This document shows positions 35,923 through 50,039 of a stretch of 64,000 bases of DNA, piece after piece (position 1 is the stretch's first letter; each line of letters begins with the position of its first letter). A program made the translations under genes and the position numbers. The notes below the pieces were generated by a model that was not told the origin of the DNA, did not search any database, and worked only from the letters and a program-made list of their open reading frames with translations. The DNA comes from Babylonia areolata. Lineage: Eukaryota; Mollusca; Gastropoda; Neogastropoda; Buccinidae. The stretch is taken from NCBI RefSeq assembly GCF_041734735.1, contig NC_134903.1:740001-804000 (forward strand), read 5' to 3'.

Positions 35923-35925
35923 TTG
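35805..35925. repeat. (AG)n / (ACAG)n microsatellite adjoining a LINE 3' tail
   Basis: The AG-rich run passes directly into GATTGAGATTGAGATGG, the reverse complement of a (TCAATC)n LINE tail. 35459-35804 is AT-rich without features. Confidence 0.85.
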
Positions 35926-38916
<2,991 letters not shown>

Positions 38917-39089
38917 GGGACTCAAGAGTCAATAACGTCAATAATTAAGGACAATGATTTTAGGCAGTAGTATCTAGTCTTCTGACCTACCCCTGCAGCT
39001 TCGAAACAACAAGCACATAGCAATGTGATTGAAAATGAATCATCACCATCGTTATCATAACTGTATTCACAATGATGATGAAAAAAACA

Positions 39090-39091
<2 letters not shown>

Positions 39092-39171
<80 letters not shown>
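39092..39171. repeat. (CA)n microsatellite close to the exon F donor
   Basis: CA run of about 80 bp. On the gene strand it is a (GT)n run starting about 18 nt after the exon F donor. Confidence 0.9.
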
Positions 39172-39174
<3 letters not shown>

Positions 39175-39188
39175 GAACGGACACCTAC

Positions 39189-39271
39189 CCAGGAGCTATC
39201 ACCTTGGAGAAACTGTCCAAGCGAACAACACGACCATCGACATCCATGGACAGCAGACTTGGAATCAGTGG
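39189..39271 (-). CDS. AADAT: AADAT-like gene, exon F (cofactor lysine)
   Basis: Acceptor CTTGCTGCAG (AG at 39273-39272), donor GG|GTAGGT. It encodes PLIPSLLSMDVDGRVVRLD and then SFSKVIAP. The lysine of SFSK (39205-39203) is the residue that forms the Schiff base with PLP, equivalent to Lys263 of human AADAT. 83 nt, entered in phase 0 and left with two bases. Confidence 0.92.
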
Positions 39272-39317
39272 CTGCAGCAAGCATGGCAACACAGCACAGG
39301 GTGTACAGTGAATCAGA

Positions 39318-40265
39318 CGTTCATTAGCTGATGAAACTTCACAATCAGGAAATAAAATCAATGTGAGATCATAGCCAATGAGACGGTTCATTAACTGCTG
39401 ATGAAACTTCACAATCAGGAAATAAAATTAATGTGAGATCATAGCCAATGAGACGGTTCATTAGCTGATGAAACTTCACAATCAGGAAATAAAATCAATG
39501 TGAGATCATAGCCAATGAGACGGTTCATTAGTTGCTGATGAAACTTCACAATCAGGAATCAAAATTAATGTGAGATCATAGCCAATGAGACGGTTCATTA
39601 GTTGCTGATGAAACTTCACAATCAGGAAATAAAATTAATGTGAGATCATAGCCAATGAGACGGTTGCTGATAAAACTTCACAATCAGGAAATAAAATTAA
39701 TGTGAGATCATAGCCAATGAGACGGTTCATTAACTGCTGATGAAACTTCACAATCAGGAAATAAAAATAATGTGAGATCATAGCCAATGAGACGGTTCAT
39801 TAACTGCTGATGAAACTTCACAATCAGGAAATAAAATTAATGTGAGATCATAGCCAATGAGACGGTTCATTAGTTGCTGATGAAACTTCACAATCAGGAA
39901 ATAAAATTAATGTGAGATCATAGCCAATGAGACGGTTCATTAACTGCTGATGAAACTTCACAATCAGGAAATAAAATCAATGTGAGATCATAACCAATGA
40001 GACGATTCATTAACTGCTGATGAAACTTCACAATCAGGAAATAAAATCAATGTGAGATCATAACCAATGAGACGATTCATTAACTGCTGATGAAACTTCA
40101 CAATCAGGAAATAAAATTAATGTGAGATCATAGCCAATGAGACGATTCATTAACTGCTGATGAAACTTCACAATCAGGAAATAAAATCAATGTGAGATCA
40201 TAGCCAATGAGACGATTCATTAACTGCTGATGAAACTTCACAATCAGGAATGAAATGTGAGATCA
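39318..40265. repeat. About 70-bp minisatellite, 13-14 copies
   Basis: Unit 'gctgatgaaacttcacaatc' ... 'gtgagatcatagccaatgag' ... 'acggttcatt'. Copies vary by an internal 'taact' segment. It lies in intron 5, about 45 bp from exon F. Confidence 0.92.
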
Positions 40266-40359
40266 CAGCCAATTCCAAATGTCAACCAATCCAAGTCAGT
40301 CAGAGTGCACGAATGGTGTGAGGCAGTGTGACGCACCATCTCAATGTATAAACAGTCCC

Positions 40360-41424
40360 TCCATCCATCTGTCCATCTATCTCTTTACCCTCTCTTCCTC
40401 TCCTCTCCTTCCAATGGAAAAAGACATACTGCCCTCTGTCCATCTATCTCTTTACCCTCTCTTCCTCTCTTCTCCTTTACTCTCTCTTCCTCTCTTCTCC
40501 TTCCAATGGAAAAAGACATACTGCCCTCTATCCATCTATCTCCTTTACTCTCTCTTCCTCTCCTCTCCTTCCAATGGAAAAAGACATACTGCCCTCTATC
40601 CATCTATCTCCTTACCCTCTCTTCCTCTCCTCTCCTTCCAATGGAAAAAGACATACTGCCCTCTATCCATCTATCTCCTTTACTCTCTCTTCCTCTCTTC
40701 TCCTTCCAATGGAAAAAGACATACTGCCCTCTATCCATCTATCTCCTTTACTCTCTCTTCCTCTCCTCTCCTTCCAATGGAAAAAGACATACTGCCCTCT
40801 GTCCATCTATCTCCTTACCCTCTCTTCCTCTCCACTTCTCTTTCCAATGGAAAAAGACATACTGCCCTCTGTCCATCTATCTCCTTTACCCTCTCTCCCT
40901 CTCCTCTTCTCCTTCCAATGGAAAAGACATACTGCCCTCTATCCATCTATCTCCTTTACCCTCTCTTCCTCTCCTCCTCTCCTTCCAATGGAAAAGACAT
41001 ACTGCCCTCTGTCCATCTATCTCCTTTACCCTCTCTTCCTCTCCTCCTCTCCTTCCAATGGAAAAGACATACTGCCCTCTGTCCATCTATCTCTTTACCC
41101 TCTCTTCCTCTCCACTTCTCCTTCCAATGGAAAAAGACATACTGCCCTCTGTCCATCTATCTCCTTTACCCTCTCCTCTTCTCCTTCCAATGGAAAAAGA
41201 CACACTGCCCTCTATCCATCTATCTCCTTTACCCTTTCTTCCTCTCCACTTCTCCTTCCAATGGAAAAAGACACACTGCCCTCTATCCATCTATCTCCTT
41301 TACCCTCTCTTCCTCTCCACTTCTCCTTCCAATGGAAAAAGACATACTGCCCTCTGTCCATCTATCTCCTTTACCCTCTCCTCTTCTCCTTCCAATGGAA
41401 AAAGACACACTGCCCTCTGTACCC
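40360..41424. repeat. About 68-71 bp minisatellite abutting the exon E donor, 15 copies
   Basis: Unit 'tatctcctttaccctctctt' ... 'ccttccaatggaaaaagac' ... 'tactgccctctgtccatc'. On the gene strand it starts within a few bases of the exon E donor (GTGGGT, 41426-41421). Plus-strand frames (LSIYLLYPLFLSS) are artefacts. Confidence 0.92.
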
Positions 41425-41426
41425 AC

Positions 41427-41693
41427 CGTGGTAAAATCCAGGAAATAGTAAGGATCGTCCTCCAGAATGACCAGATCATGTGCCCGGGCAGTGTCATAGA
41501 TGGCCCGTTTTCTGGCCAGTGACGTCGTGATTCCCGTGGGGTTGCCGCCGGAGGGGACGACGTAGAGCAGTCTGGGTTTCCTGACGCCCGGATGTAGGTC
41601 ATCCCATGACGTCAACACCTTATCTAGCTCTTCTGTCACGATTCCTTGTGAGTCCACCGGAATACCTTGAGCATGCACCCCCATTGGGTGGAC
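41427..41693 (-). CDS. AADAT: AADAT-like gene, exon E (cofactor-binding large domain)
   Basis: The acceptor is preceded by a pyrimidine-rich run and ends TGTGTTCAG (AG at 41695-41694); the donor is ACG|GTGGGT. 89 codons in phase 0. It encodes VHPMGVHAQGIPVDSQGIV, RLLYVVPSGGNPTGITT and ILEDDPYYFLDF. The asparagine of NPTG (41543-41541) and the DDPYY Asp and Tyr are the residues that hold the PLP ring in AADAT (Asn202, Asp230 and Tyr233 in human). This is the longest and most diagnostic exon. Confidence 0.93.
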
Positions 41694-41995
41694 CTGAACA
41701 CAGGTAATACCAAAATCACTTTCTTCTCTAGCCCCAGCCCCCTCCAAAATCGGTTTTTAATTTTTGTAATATGCTCAAAGGAGGCAAAAAAAGTCATTTT
41801 AGCTGTAAGTAAGATGATTAGATTTGCAAATGGTGCCTATTATACTTTTGGAGTTAAAAGACATTTGTGTTTTCTCAATTTTTATGTGACATTGTTGTGT
41901 ATTTGGAAATGTTTGTTCTGGGCACGAAAAGATTATTTTGCAGTAATCCTCCGTACTCCAATAGGAGTGAAAGGATAATTAAAACTTGAAACTTG

Positions 41996-41998
<3 letters not shown>

Positions 41999-42050
<52 letters not shown>
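41999..42050. repeat. (GT)n microsatellite
   Basis: GT run after 'aaacttgaaacttgaaacg'. 41760-41998 is AT-rich intron and ends in a motif (ctccaataggagtgaaagg...ttaaaacttgaaac) typical of a transposon 3' tail, not assigned. Confidence 0.88.
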
Positions 42051-42053
<3 letters not shown>

Positions 42054-42172
42054 TAGTGTGATTTATATGAAGTTTAAAAAATCGGAAGCCTCTAGAAAAG
42101 CTTCCATTGACTGACAGGACTGGTAAACGTAGCACTCAGACACAGCAGAGGAACACACAGACATGTACTAAC

Positions 42173-42247
42173 TGCAGCCAGTGGCGAAGGATAGGTAGCC
42201 TCTTCCACCAGCACCCAGTCTCCTTCATCCAAGAGCACTTTCATGAC
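42173..42247 (-). CDS. AADAT: AADAT-like gene, exon D
   Basis: Acceptor CCGTGATGCAG (AG at 42249-42248) and donor GCA|GTTAGT. 25 codons in phase 0. It encodes VMKVLLDEGDWVLVEEATY and then PSPLAA, matching human VFEMIINPGDNVLLDEPAY position for position. A longer exon using an upstream AG near 42272 stays open too, but would insert residues absent from the family, so the shorter start is preferred. Confidence 0.85.
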
Positions 42248-42597
42248 CTGCATCACGGCATTGTCAAAATGCTTGCATCCTGTCCATCTGTTCACACTGT
42301 GGAGTACATGCGCAGCACTCGCCGTATCAAGGGTAAGCACAGTAACATGTGCTGTACAACAGTACGTCAACTGTTTACATCATCAGTACAGTCAACGATC
42401 CATTCTGCATCACTTATGACTAGGCATTAAGGGATGCCCCCAGAATGATGTCCATTCAATAGAACTCGGAAAAAAAAACACACATCTGCACCAGTTCTAC
42501 TGGATAAATGCATGATCTGACAGTGTGTGAAATGTATTCATGTATTCACCAATCAGCAACTTCGTTCATGCAGCTTTGGGTGTGTTGCTCGCATATA

Positions 42598-42960
42598 CGA
42601 TAAGATAAGATAAGAATAACTTTATTATCTCCAATTAGAGAAATTTGGTCAGGTGCATCATCACAACATAGACAAGTAAACAACATGGAGACAATCACTG
42701 TAAAAACAACAACAGTTATTATTAGGATTATAACGAAGACACAGATGTAAAAATATCATATACATTGTTTCATACTTTCATTCCACACATTGCAGACAAT
42801 ACTGAAAAATAGATAAATAAATAAAATAAAATGAAATAAAATAAACCTTATTTTGAATATCATTCTGAGCATGACATACTATATTGCACATTGATTATGA
42901 TTAAGATAAGAATAACTTAATTATCTCACAAGATAAATTGCATCGGCGCGGCAAAACACG
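42598..42960 (-). mobile_element. Two LINE-type 3' tails with (GATAA)n ends
   Basis: 'gataagataagaataacttt...attatctcc' (42598-42650) and 'aagataagaataacttaattatctc' (42902-42928) look like two insertions of the same element tail on the minus strand. No coding part is kept. 42960-43390 is AT-rich and then CA-rich intron with no gene. Confidence 0.5.
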
Positions 42961-43391
42961 ACCAGACAATCAGTACACACACATAGATACGACATTAAAC
43001 ATGACTTTATTAAACAGGAATAATAAACATATGTTTTCAAATAAAAAGCATTTCACATATTAGCTTTAAAATAATTGTAATTCATGTTAATCACAACGTA
43101 ATTATTAACATAAATTTATTTAAATGAAAGTTAACATCACGCATTTTATTGCATTGAACATCCACCCTGCATATTGCACATTCATCCCACATAATGCACA
43201 TTTATAACAACCGTTGTCATGTGTTTTAAGCTAAATAAGACAGTGACTAAAATAAAGTACGACCTATCATGCACGGACTTTCACACGAATTCACATGAAA
43301 GCACGCGCGCACCCGCTCGTGCACGCATACACACACAGAGAGAAACACACGCGCATGCGCGCACACACGCACACACACAAACAAATAATTC

Positions 43392-44500
43392 TCAAGAATT
43401 TAAAATGAGGATAGAACGTGAAAGAAAAGTGTTCAGTGCTCTGGATTTCAATTTAGAAGTTCCGCAGCGTCGTCCTGATGGCAGTAGTTCATAGTACTTT
43501 GCTAAAATATGGATGTCTTCAGTTGCTATCTGCCTGCTTTTTTTAACCACTCGACTTTCATACAGCTCTTGCATACTAGCTTGTTTCACTCCCACAATTT
43601 CACTGCACACACTCATGACATCATTCAGAACATGCTTACTCCTCACTCCCAAACTTCCATACCAGCACAAAAATGAAACTGTGAGCACGGACTCGATGCA
43701 ACATCGATAGTAACTTCGAAGAATATTGGAATTTATACCAATATTCCTTAGTTTCTGCAAACAAAATATTCTAGACTGGCATTTTTTGTGAATGGAATCA
43801 ACATTCCTGTCAAAAGTCAGCTTACTGTCGAAGATAGTCCCTAAATATTTATATTCATTTACCCTCTCCACTGTTTGACCATCTATAACAGGTTAGCTAC
43901 AGGCAAGGGGTCTTTCCGAAAATCTATCAAATTTTCTTTTGTTTTCAATACGTTCGGATCCAGATAGTTTTCCTCACACCAAGTGCAGAACGTTTTGATT
44001 TCACTAAAGTAGATAGCATCAGTGTTGGACAGATCTTCAATAGCTGAATCATCAGAATATTTTATGACTGGAGTTTCCTCCGTGCCTCTGCAGTCATTTG
44101 TGTACAGTGTAAAAAGAACAGGGGACAGCACTGTATCTTGGGGTGCACCAGTAGAAGTAGACTTTAGAGAAGAGTGGGCAGACTGAAAACGGACGGAGTG
44201 AGTTCTATTGAGAAGAAAGCTTACTATCCAAAACGTAAATTTCGGATCAACATCCAAGCCCAGCAGTTTGAGGGCAAGGAGATGAGGTTGTGTTGTGTTA
44301 AAAGCAGAAGAGAAGTCAACAAAAAGAATACGAACAAACGATCCTGTTTTATTTAAATGAAGGAAAGCATTATGAAGGAGGGTTAGAATAGCATCATCAA
44401 TACTTCTGTGTGGTTTGTAAGCAGACTGAAGACGATGAAGATGTTGTTTAGTAAAAGAAAGTAGATGGCGGAGGTTTGTTTTTTGTTGTTTTTTTTTCAA
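43392..44500 (-). mobile_element. LINE fragment, CR1/L2/Rex1-like reverse transcriptase
   Basis: The minus strand reads LQSAYKPHRSIDDAILTLLH, ILFVDFSSAFNTTQPHLLA, SFLLNRTHSVRFQ, VLSPVLFTLYTNDC and KYSDDSAIED (YADD box with A to S), then after a frame shift near 43875 VERVNEYKYLGTIFDSKL and LLPSGRRC near the C-terminus. It lies in intron 3 of the AADAT-like gene, in the same orientation. The 5' half is missing. Confidence 0.8.
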
Positions 44501-44618
44501 AGTATTTCATCACTATTGAAGTCAACAACAACTAAATAATGGGGATTTGAGAAATGGGTATGTAACACGTTAGTCACAAATGGAGGTATTCTAGATGCAG
44601 ACAAATCCAACTACTCAC

Positions 44619-44736
44619 CAGATTTATCGAATCGGTCGATCCACATGTAATGAAGACGTCAAAGAGGTCTGGCTGAATGGGAGGGGAGTGAACTCTGCGC
44701 TGGAACTCCGTCATCCACTTCCTGAGGTCTGGATAT
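44619..44736 (-). CDS. AADAT: AADAT-like gene, exon C
   Basis: The acceptor ends TGTAACAACAG (AG at 44738-44737) and is preceded by a 280-nt CT-rich microsatellite; the donor is CTG|GTGAGT. The exon completes the split Gly codon of exon B, then encodes YPDLRKWMTEFQRRVHSPP and DLFDVFITCGSTDSINL. In human AADAT the matching part is PELLSWLKQLQIKLHNPP and CVTSGSQQGL. 118 nt. Confidence 0.88.
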
Positions 44737-44739
44737 CTG

Positions 44740-45022
44740 TTGTTACAGAGAGAGAGAGAGGGAGAGAGAGAGACAGAGAGAGACAGAGAGAGAGACAGAG
44801 AGACAGAGACAGAGAGAGAGACAGAGAAAGAAAGAGAGAGAGGGAGAAAGAGAAAGAGAGAGAGACACAGAGAGAGAAAGAGAGAGACAGAGAGAAATAG
44901 AGAGAAAGAGAATGAGAGAGAGGGGGGGAGAAAGAGAGAGAGACACAGAGAGAGACAGAGAGAGAAAAAGAGAGAGAGACAGAGAGAGAGAGAAAGAGAG
45001 AATGAGAGAGAGAGAGAGAGAG
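44740..45022. repeat. AG-rich microsatellite forming the polypyrimidine tract of exon C
   Basis: About 280 bp of AG/ACAG/AAAG repeats on the plus strand, which is (TC)n on the gene strand. It ends about 10 nt before the exon C acceptor. Ser/Leu or Arg/Glu-rich frames across it are artefacts. 45023-45440 holds no gene; there is a CG/TG-rich stretch at 45345-45400. Confidence 0.92.
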
Positions 45023-45447
45023 TTTTGTTTCAATCATATAAATATAAAACATGTGGGGGAGGGGGGGAGAGGGAGCGTGATGAAGGGGGTGGGGGTGGGG
45101 TGCGGATCAGTCCTTTAATACACGTACGAGCACTTGATTACATTTTTTTTTCTTTGTTAATTAATGTAATTTTTTTTTTTATATCATTGATTCAGTATGG
45201 AATGTATGTTTACCAGCCTCATGTCCATACTTTTTAAAAATAATTTCCGTTGTGGATTTAATAAAGGTGTGATGTATTGACTGCAGTCGCGTGTGACAGT
45301 GAAGTGACGGGACAAAGAGGACAGTCGTGTGCTTTTTATTTCCCCGCGTGCGCGTGCGCGCGTGCATGTTTGTATGCGCGCGCGTGTGTGTGTGTGTTCC
45401 TTCCCTGCCTCGTTGTCAGCTCAGGCAGTTTTTCCGTGCATGTTCAC

Positions 45448-46060
45448 CTGCACCTTATTAAGCTGAGCTACAGGTCAGATGAAGGTGGTTCACCCGTCAC
45501 GTTATTAAGCTGAGCTACAGGTCAGATGAAGGAGGTTCACCCGTCACGTTATTAAGCTGAGCTACAGGTCAGATGAAGGTGGTTCACCCGTCACGTTATT
45601 AAGCTGAGCTACAGGTCAGATGAAGGAGGTTCACCCGTCACGTTATTAAGCTGAGCTACAGGTCAGATGAAGGAGGTTCACCGCTGAGCTACAGGTTACA
45701 TGAAGGAGCTTCACCGCTGAGCTACAGGTTACATGAAGGAGGTTCACCACTGAGCTACAGGTTAGATGAAGGAGCTTCACCCGTCACGTTATTAAGCTGA
45801 GCTACAGGTCAGATGAAGGAGGTTCACCGCTGAGCTACAGGTTACATGAAGGAGCTTCACCGCTGAGCTACAGGTTACATGAAGGAGGTTCACCACTGAG
45901 CTACAGGTTACATGAAGGAGCTTCACCACTGAGCTACAGGTTACATGAAGGAGCTTCACCACTGAGCTACAGGTTACATGAAGGAGCTTCACCACTGAGC
46001 TACAGGTTACATGAAGGAGCTTCACCACTGAGCTACAGGTTACATGAAGGAGCTTCACCC
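45448..46060. repeat. Minisatellite of 47-bp and 33-bp units
   Basis: The core 'gctgagctacaggt(c/t)a' plus 'gatgaaggaggttcacc'. The first five units carry an extra 14 bp (cgtcacgttattaa) and are 47 bp long; later units lack it and are 33 bp. 46061-46930 shows no recognisable gene, only two T-rich stretches (46125-46160, 46367-46410). Confidence 0.9.
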
Positions 46061-46934
46061 GTCGATGTCGTGGGCAGCGGAAGATGTTTTGATCGCTGGC
46101 ACTTGTACCCGGTCAGGGAGAGGGTGTTTTTTTGTTTGTTTGTTTTTGTTTTTTGTTGTTGTTTTTCAAATCCTGCTCCATTCATTTGGAGTTTGAGAGG
46201 ATTTCCGATTCGGTTCGGCATGGGGGCCTCCAGTGCCACTGCGTTTCCTGGGTCCTTGTCCGACCAGGAGGTTCTGAACTGCGTTCCGGTTCCAGAGGTT
46301 TCACCTCCTTTATTACGTTTCCCCATCACGAGCTCTTGAGGTGAGCCATGTTGGGAATGAAGAGTGGGTTTGTTTTTTGTTTTTGTTTTTTTGTTGTTGT
46401 TGTTGTTTTTCTACAGACCGGGAGCGGCAACTGGGATGCAGTTCAGTTTTTGTCACTGTATTTGATATACACTTGCCAGCTGAATTCCAGTGCCGTATAG
46501 CTCTCCCTATCCCTGTGGATCCAGCTTTATGTCTGATGTATATATTCTGTGTGCACACGTCTTCTGTGTCGCTGTCGTGATAATCATCGGTTTTCTGATG
46601 ACAATCAGCTGTACGTGTGGGTGTGTGTGAAACCCCTGTGTGTCTGCCATGACATGCATCCTCCTGGTGGTTTCTCGTGTTTCACTCTCGACCCGTGTCT
46701 GGATACAGCCCCAAAGGGTGTCCCGACGGTTCCCGCACGTTCCCCGGGGGTCAAGGTCGTCCATGTTCACACATAGCCCACCTTCCCGAGCCTCCGCCGT
46801 TGTCCTGGGCACCTGCAGCCTTCCCTTGTGCCCGAGAGTTCCCTGAGTGTCACAGGGGTGTCCCCGCCACGCATGCAGATTGCAACTTTGTATGGGCTGT
46901 CTGCAGAACTGGGACTCTCAGTGGTCGCCGGCAT

Positions 46935-47215
46935 CTTGGTTTGTCTGTGGCATGGACCATCGTGCTCAGGACCAATGTCTGTGGCATGGACCCTCGTGCT
47001 CAGGACCAATGTCTGTGGCATGGACCATCGTGCTCAGGACCAATGTCTGTGGCGTGGACCATCATGCTCAGGACCAATGTCTGTGGCATGGACCATCGTG
47101 CTCAGGACCAATGTCTGTGGCATGGACCATCGTGCTCAGGACCAATGTCTGTGGCATGGACCCTCGTGCTCAGGACCAATGTCTGTGGCATGGACCATCG
47201 TGCTCAGGACCAAGG
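46935..47215. repeat. 34-bp minisatellite, eight copies
   Basis: Unit 'ggcatggaccatcgtgctc' plus 'aggaccaatgtctgt'. Plus-strand frames (CSGPMSVAWTIV) are artefacts. 47216-47610 is AT-rich, with no feature. Confidence 0.9.
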
Positions 47216-47614
47216 CGAGCCGTACATGGACGGTAGAGGATGCGTGTGCATGTGTGAGAGCAGTGCACAAGAGGGCTGAGTGTGTGTTCGAGTGAATGTG
47301 ATTTATTTATTTTTGTTTTCTCTCATTCCCTCTTCAAAAACAATGCTTAAAATAATGAGGCGATTTGTAATAACGAGTTAGTAGGTTGGGAGAGGGGATG
47401 AAAGGAAATAGTTGTTAGTACCTCACTGCTGTCTTTGTTGCTAGTATGTCTGTGTGAGTGAATAAAATTTTGTATTGTTTGTAAATTCCTTAGTGCTGGC
47501 TGTAATCTACTGAGCGTGTGAGAATCCGGAGACCTTATTTTATTTTATTTATTTTAAGATTGCGCGACGTCGGAGCGGGCTGCAGGTGGGTCCTTAACCA
47601 TTACGGGTCACGTG

Positions 47615-47800
47615 ACAAGTGCAGTACATCACGCTGCTAAGAAGTACTCAGAATTTTTGCCAATGTCGATTGCAATACATCACACTGCTAAGAAGTACTC
47701 AGAACTTTTGCTAGTGTCGATTACAATACATCGCACTGCTAAGAAGTACCCAGGATTTTGGCCATTATTAATTGCAGTGCATCGCACTACTTGGAAATAA
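47615..47800. repeat. 51-bp repeat, three and a half diverged copies
   Basis: Unit 'cactgctaagaagtactcag' ... 'ttttgccaatgtcgattgc'. The copies have diverged by several substitutions, so this is an older array. 47801-48050 shows nothing. Confidence 0.8.
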
Positions 47801-48057
47801 TCCGAATTTTTGGCATTAAGGAGCGACAAGCGTTTTGCATTGTAAAGAGGATCATCTGCCTGCTAGCGGCCCCTGGATGCTGACCAAACAGTGGGCATCA
47901 AGGCATTCAGAATATGAAACATACCCAAGTCACCAAAATGATCCAGTGGCTTGAAAATGAGAATTAGAAGAAAAAGAGGAATAGACAAAGCACATACAAC
48001 TAGATGTGTAGCACAGATCAAAAAGGCTTGCTAAGTAGTGTGTTATTGTGTTATGAT

Positions 48058-48142
48058 GATGATCATCATCATCATCATCAACATCATCATCATCATCATT
48101 GTCATCAGCAGCAGCAGCAGCATTATTACCATCCTCCCCCAT

Positions 48143-48188
<46 letters not shown>

Positions 48189-48190
48189 GT
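48058..48190. repeat. (ATC)n, (AGC)n and (CA)n microsatellites
   Basis: Short trinucleotide runs followed by a CA run ending at the truncated tRNA-like sequence. Confidence 0.85.
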
Positions 48191-48232
48191 ATTAGGAGAT
48201 AAGCGTCTTAACCATTCTACCACCTTCCGCGG
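48187..48232 (-). mobile_element. tRNA-like SINE head fragment
   Basis: On the minus strand 'gtggtagaatggttaagac' and 'gcttatctcctaatacgg' resemble a tRNA A-box arm and anticodon stem. The sequence runs into a (GT)n run and lacks a B box. It is too short to be a functional tRNA. Confidence 0.45.
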
Positions 48233-48265
48233 CAGCAGCAGCAGCACCTACCTCAGCCAACTCAC

Positions 48266-48334
48266 CCATGTGACTGCCCGTACTGCAGGTGTTCATGAAG
48301 CAAATCCTTGCCCATGTGTATCACAGAACCGTCA
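48266..48334 (-). CDS. AADAT: AADAT-like gene, exon B
   Basis: The acceptor TGTTTTCACAATACAG (AG at 48336-48335) and donor GG|GTGAGT are strong. It encodes DGSVIHMGKDLLHEHLQYGQ then SH and the first two bases of Gly, matching human [20 protein letters not shown]. 69 nt. Short, but frame, splice sites and similarity agree. A (CT)n tract lies about 50 nt upstream on the gene strand. Confidence 0.85.
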
Positions 48335-48379
48335 CTGTATTGTGAAAACAAATAGTGGTCAGCTTTGAAGGGTGTTGAA

Positions 48380-48383
48380 GTGC

Positions 48384-48442
<59 letters not shown>
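48380..48442. repeat. (AG)n then (TG)n microsatellite
   Basis: AG run passing into a TG run, upstream of exon B on the gene strand. Confidence 0.88.
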
Positions 48443-48445
<3 letters not shown>

Positions 48446-48609
48446 GCATTGCGCTGTCACCATCAGTAAACACTTCATAACGATCATGAATTTGGTCACA
48501 AATAAATATTTGGAATGAGATATTCAAACAGGCTCCAAAAGAGAGAAGGGGTGTTTCTACCATTGATTATATGTTTGCTTTAATGTCTATGGTCCAGAAA
48601 TAACTTGCT

Positions 48610-49020
48610 GCCAACCTAAAAGTGGGTTTTATAGATATCCATAAGGCATTTGATTCGATTACCAGTAATTTACTTTAGCCTGTTCTGTTGCAAAAAGATG
48701 TCAACGGATTTTTTTTTTTTTTTTTTTTTTCGGTTTCAAATGTATAAAGAGCATATACACTAACGTAAGAGCAAAAGTGCAGTGTGGAAACATATCAACA
48801 GGTGTTATAAACTGCACAACGGGTGTCAAACAGGGAGATATTTGTAGCCCCTTTTAGTTTCTTTGTTGATATATGATTTAGATATTGTAGTTGACGACGT
48901 CGCGCGGCTTTTTCAGGTGACACTTTGAATTGTTTATGCTGTTGCTAGCTGATGACGTAAATTTGAAAGCATGAAAGTCTTGTTAAGCTGCAAAAAGGTC
49001 AGTTTCACAGCAACGCAGGT
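48610..49020 (+). mobile_element. Heavily decayed LINE reverse-transcriptase remnant
   Basis: In shifting plus-strand frames one reads KVGFIDIHKAFDSITSNLL, INCTTGVKQGDICSP and FMLLLADDVNLKA. This is the order of RT motifs A, the GVKQGD box and the ADD box seen in the 36-38.8 kb LINE. Several stops and a T-run interrupt it. It is antisense to the AADAT-like gene, in intron 1 of the recognised exons. Confidence 0.7.
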
Positions 49021-49409
49021 CTTACATTAGATTGAAAGGCTAACATGTAAAAGTCACCTTTTTTCAGGAAACGGTGATATATGGCTACTAAAGAACGTTC
49101 TGAATCGTTCTGAAATTCACATCATGCCAAACGTTCGAATTTGTATGCCGGATATCCATGTTAATCATTACAGATACAAGACCCATACCAATCAAAGCAT
49201 TGATATGCTGGATTTGGGGAATTTCAGTGAAGGTAAAATTCATGTTGTCTCATGTATACCCCCCCTTAATCCCATGTATACCCCCAGTTAATCCCAGAAA
49301 GAAATACGAACACTTTTTGCTCTTTCATTTTGTATTCTAATGGGTTCAACAATCAAAGTATTGTGAGAAATCTATGCACAGGCTATATCTTTGTATGGAA
49401 TATTCAAGA

Positions 49410-49685
49410 TAAGAGATATGCTATTCGTTTGTTACTGAATACTTTTTTTTTTCTCTCCTCAAGGCCTGACTAAGCGCGTTGGGTTACGCTGCTGGTCAGG
49501 CATCTGCTTGGCAGATGTGGTGTAGCGTATATGGATTTGCCCAAACGCAGTGACGCCTCCTTGAGCTACTGAAACTGAAACTATGGTTTTGACTATAGAT
49601 ATGCTGTTCGTTTGTTACTGAATACCTATGGTTTTGACTATAAATATGCTATTCGTTTGTTACTGAATACCTATGATTTTGCACT
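49410..49685. repeat. 44-bp repeat split by a SINE
   Basis: Three copies of a unit with 'tatgctattcgtttgttac' and 'tgaatacctatggttttgac'. The first copy (about 49410-49455) is separated from the other two (49595-49685) by the SINE at 49455-49590. Confidence 0.75.
49455..49592 (+). mobile_element. SINE, type A (well preserved)
   Basis: From 'ggcctgactaagcgcgttgg' through 'ctgcttggcagatgtggtg' to 'gcccaaacgcagtgacgcc' and the tail 'ctactgaaactgaaact'. The head resembles a tRNA A-box region. This copy defines the family best in the window. Confidence 0.85.
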
Positions 49686-49757
49686 ATGCATTTTGTCACT
49701 TACCCCATCATTTAGAAGCCTTGGTCTATAAAGAATAAACCAGTCGTTCTTTTTGTT

Positions 49758-49822
49758 CTCTCTCTCTCTGTCTCTTTGTCTCTGTCTCTGTCTGTCTGTC
49801 TGTCTGTCTCTGTCTCTCTCAG
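49758..49822. repeat. (CT)n / (CTGT)n microsatellite
   Basis: CT run passing into CTGT repeats. Confidence 0.85.
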
Positions 49823-49980
49823 CTGTGGAAAATAACTGAAAAACTGTAGGTTTTGGAAATTCCACTTTCTGGCATGCATGGCTTGTTCATGTTCTCGTTT
49901 TCCTTGATAGGCATTCTGCATTGTTCTTTTTGTTTCTAGGAGCTGGAGGCCTGTGGAATAAAATTTTGTTCTTGTTTTCT

Positions 49981-49984
<4 letters not shown>

Positions 49985-50038
<54 letters not shown>

Positions 50039-50039
50039 G

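Noticed and set aside
40279-41522. Ser/Leu/Pro-rich plus-strand proteins of about 390 residues
   Set aside because: Minisatellite translation; the real coding sequence here is exon E on the opposite strand at its end.
42248-42330. Longer version of AADAT-like exon D using an upstream AG near 42272
   Set aside because: It would add residues (KHFDNAVMQ) with no counterpart in the family. The start at 42247 aligns without a gap and keeps phase 0.
42092-42370. Independent small minus-strand protein
   Set aside because: It is exon D of the AADAT-like gene plus intron read-through.
46677-47295. Trp/Met-containing repeat ORFs (VAWTIVLRTN)
   Set aside because: Translation of the 34-bp array in three frames, with no conserved frame.
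48187-48232. A functional tRNA gene
   Set aside because: Only an A-box-like half is present; there is no B box, acceptor stem or closing sequence.
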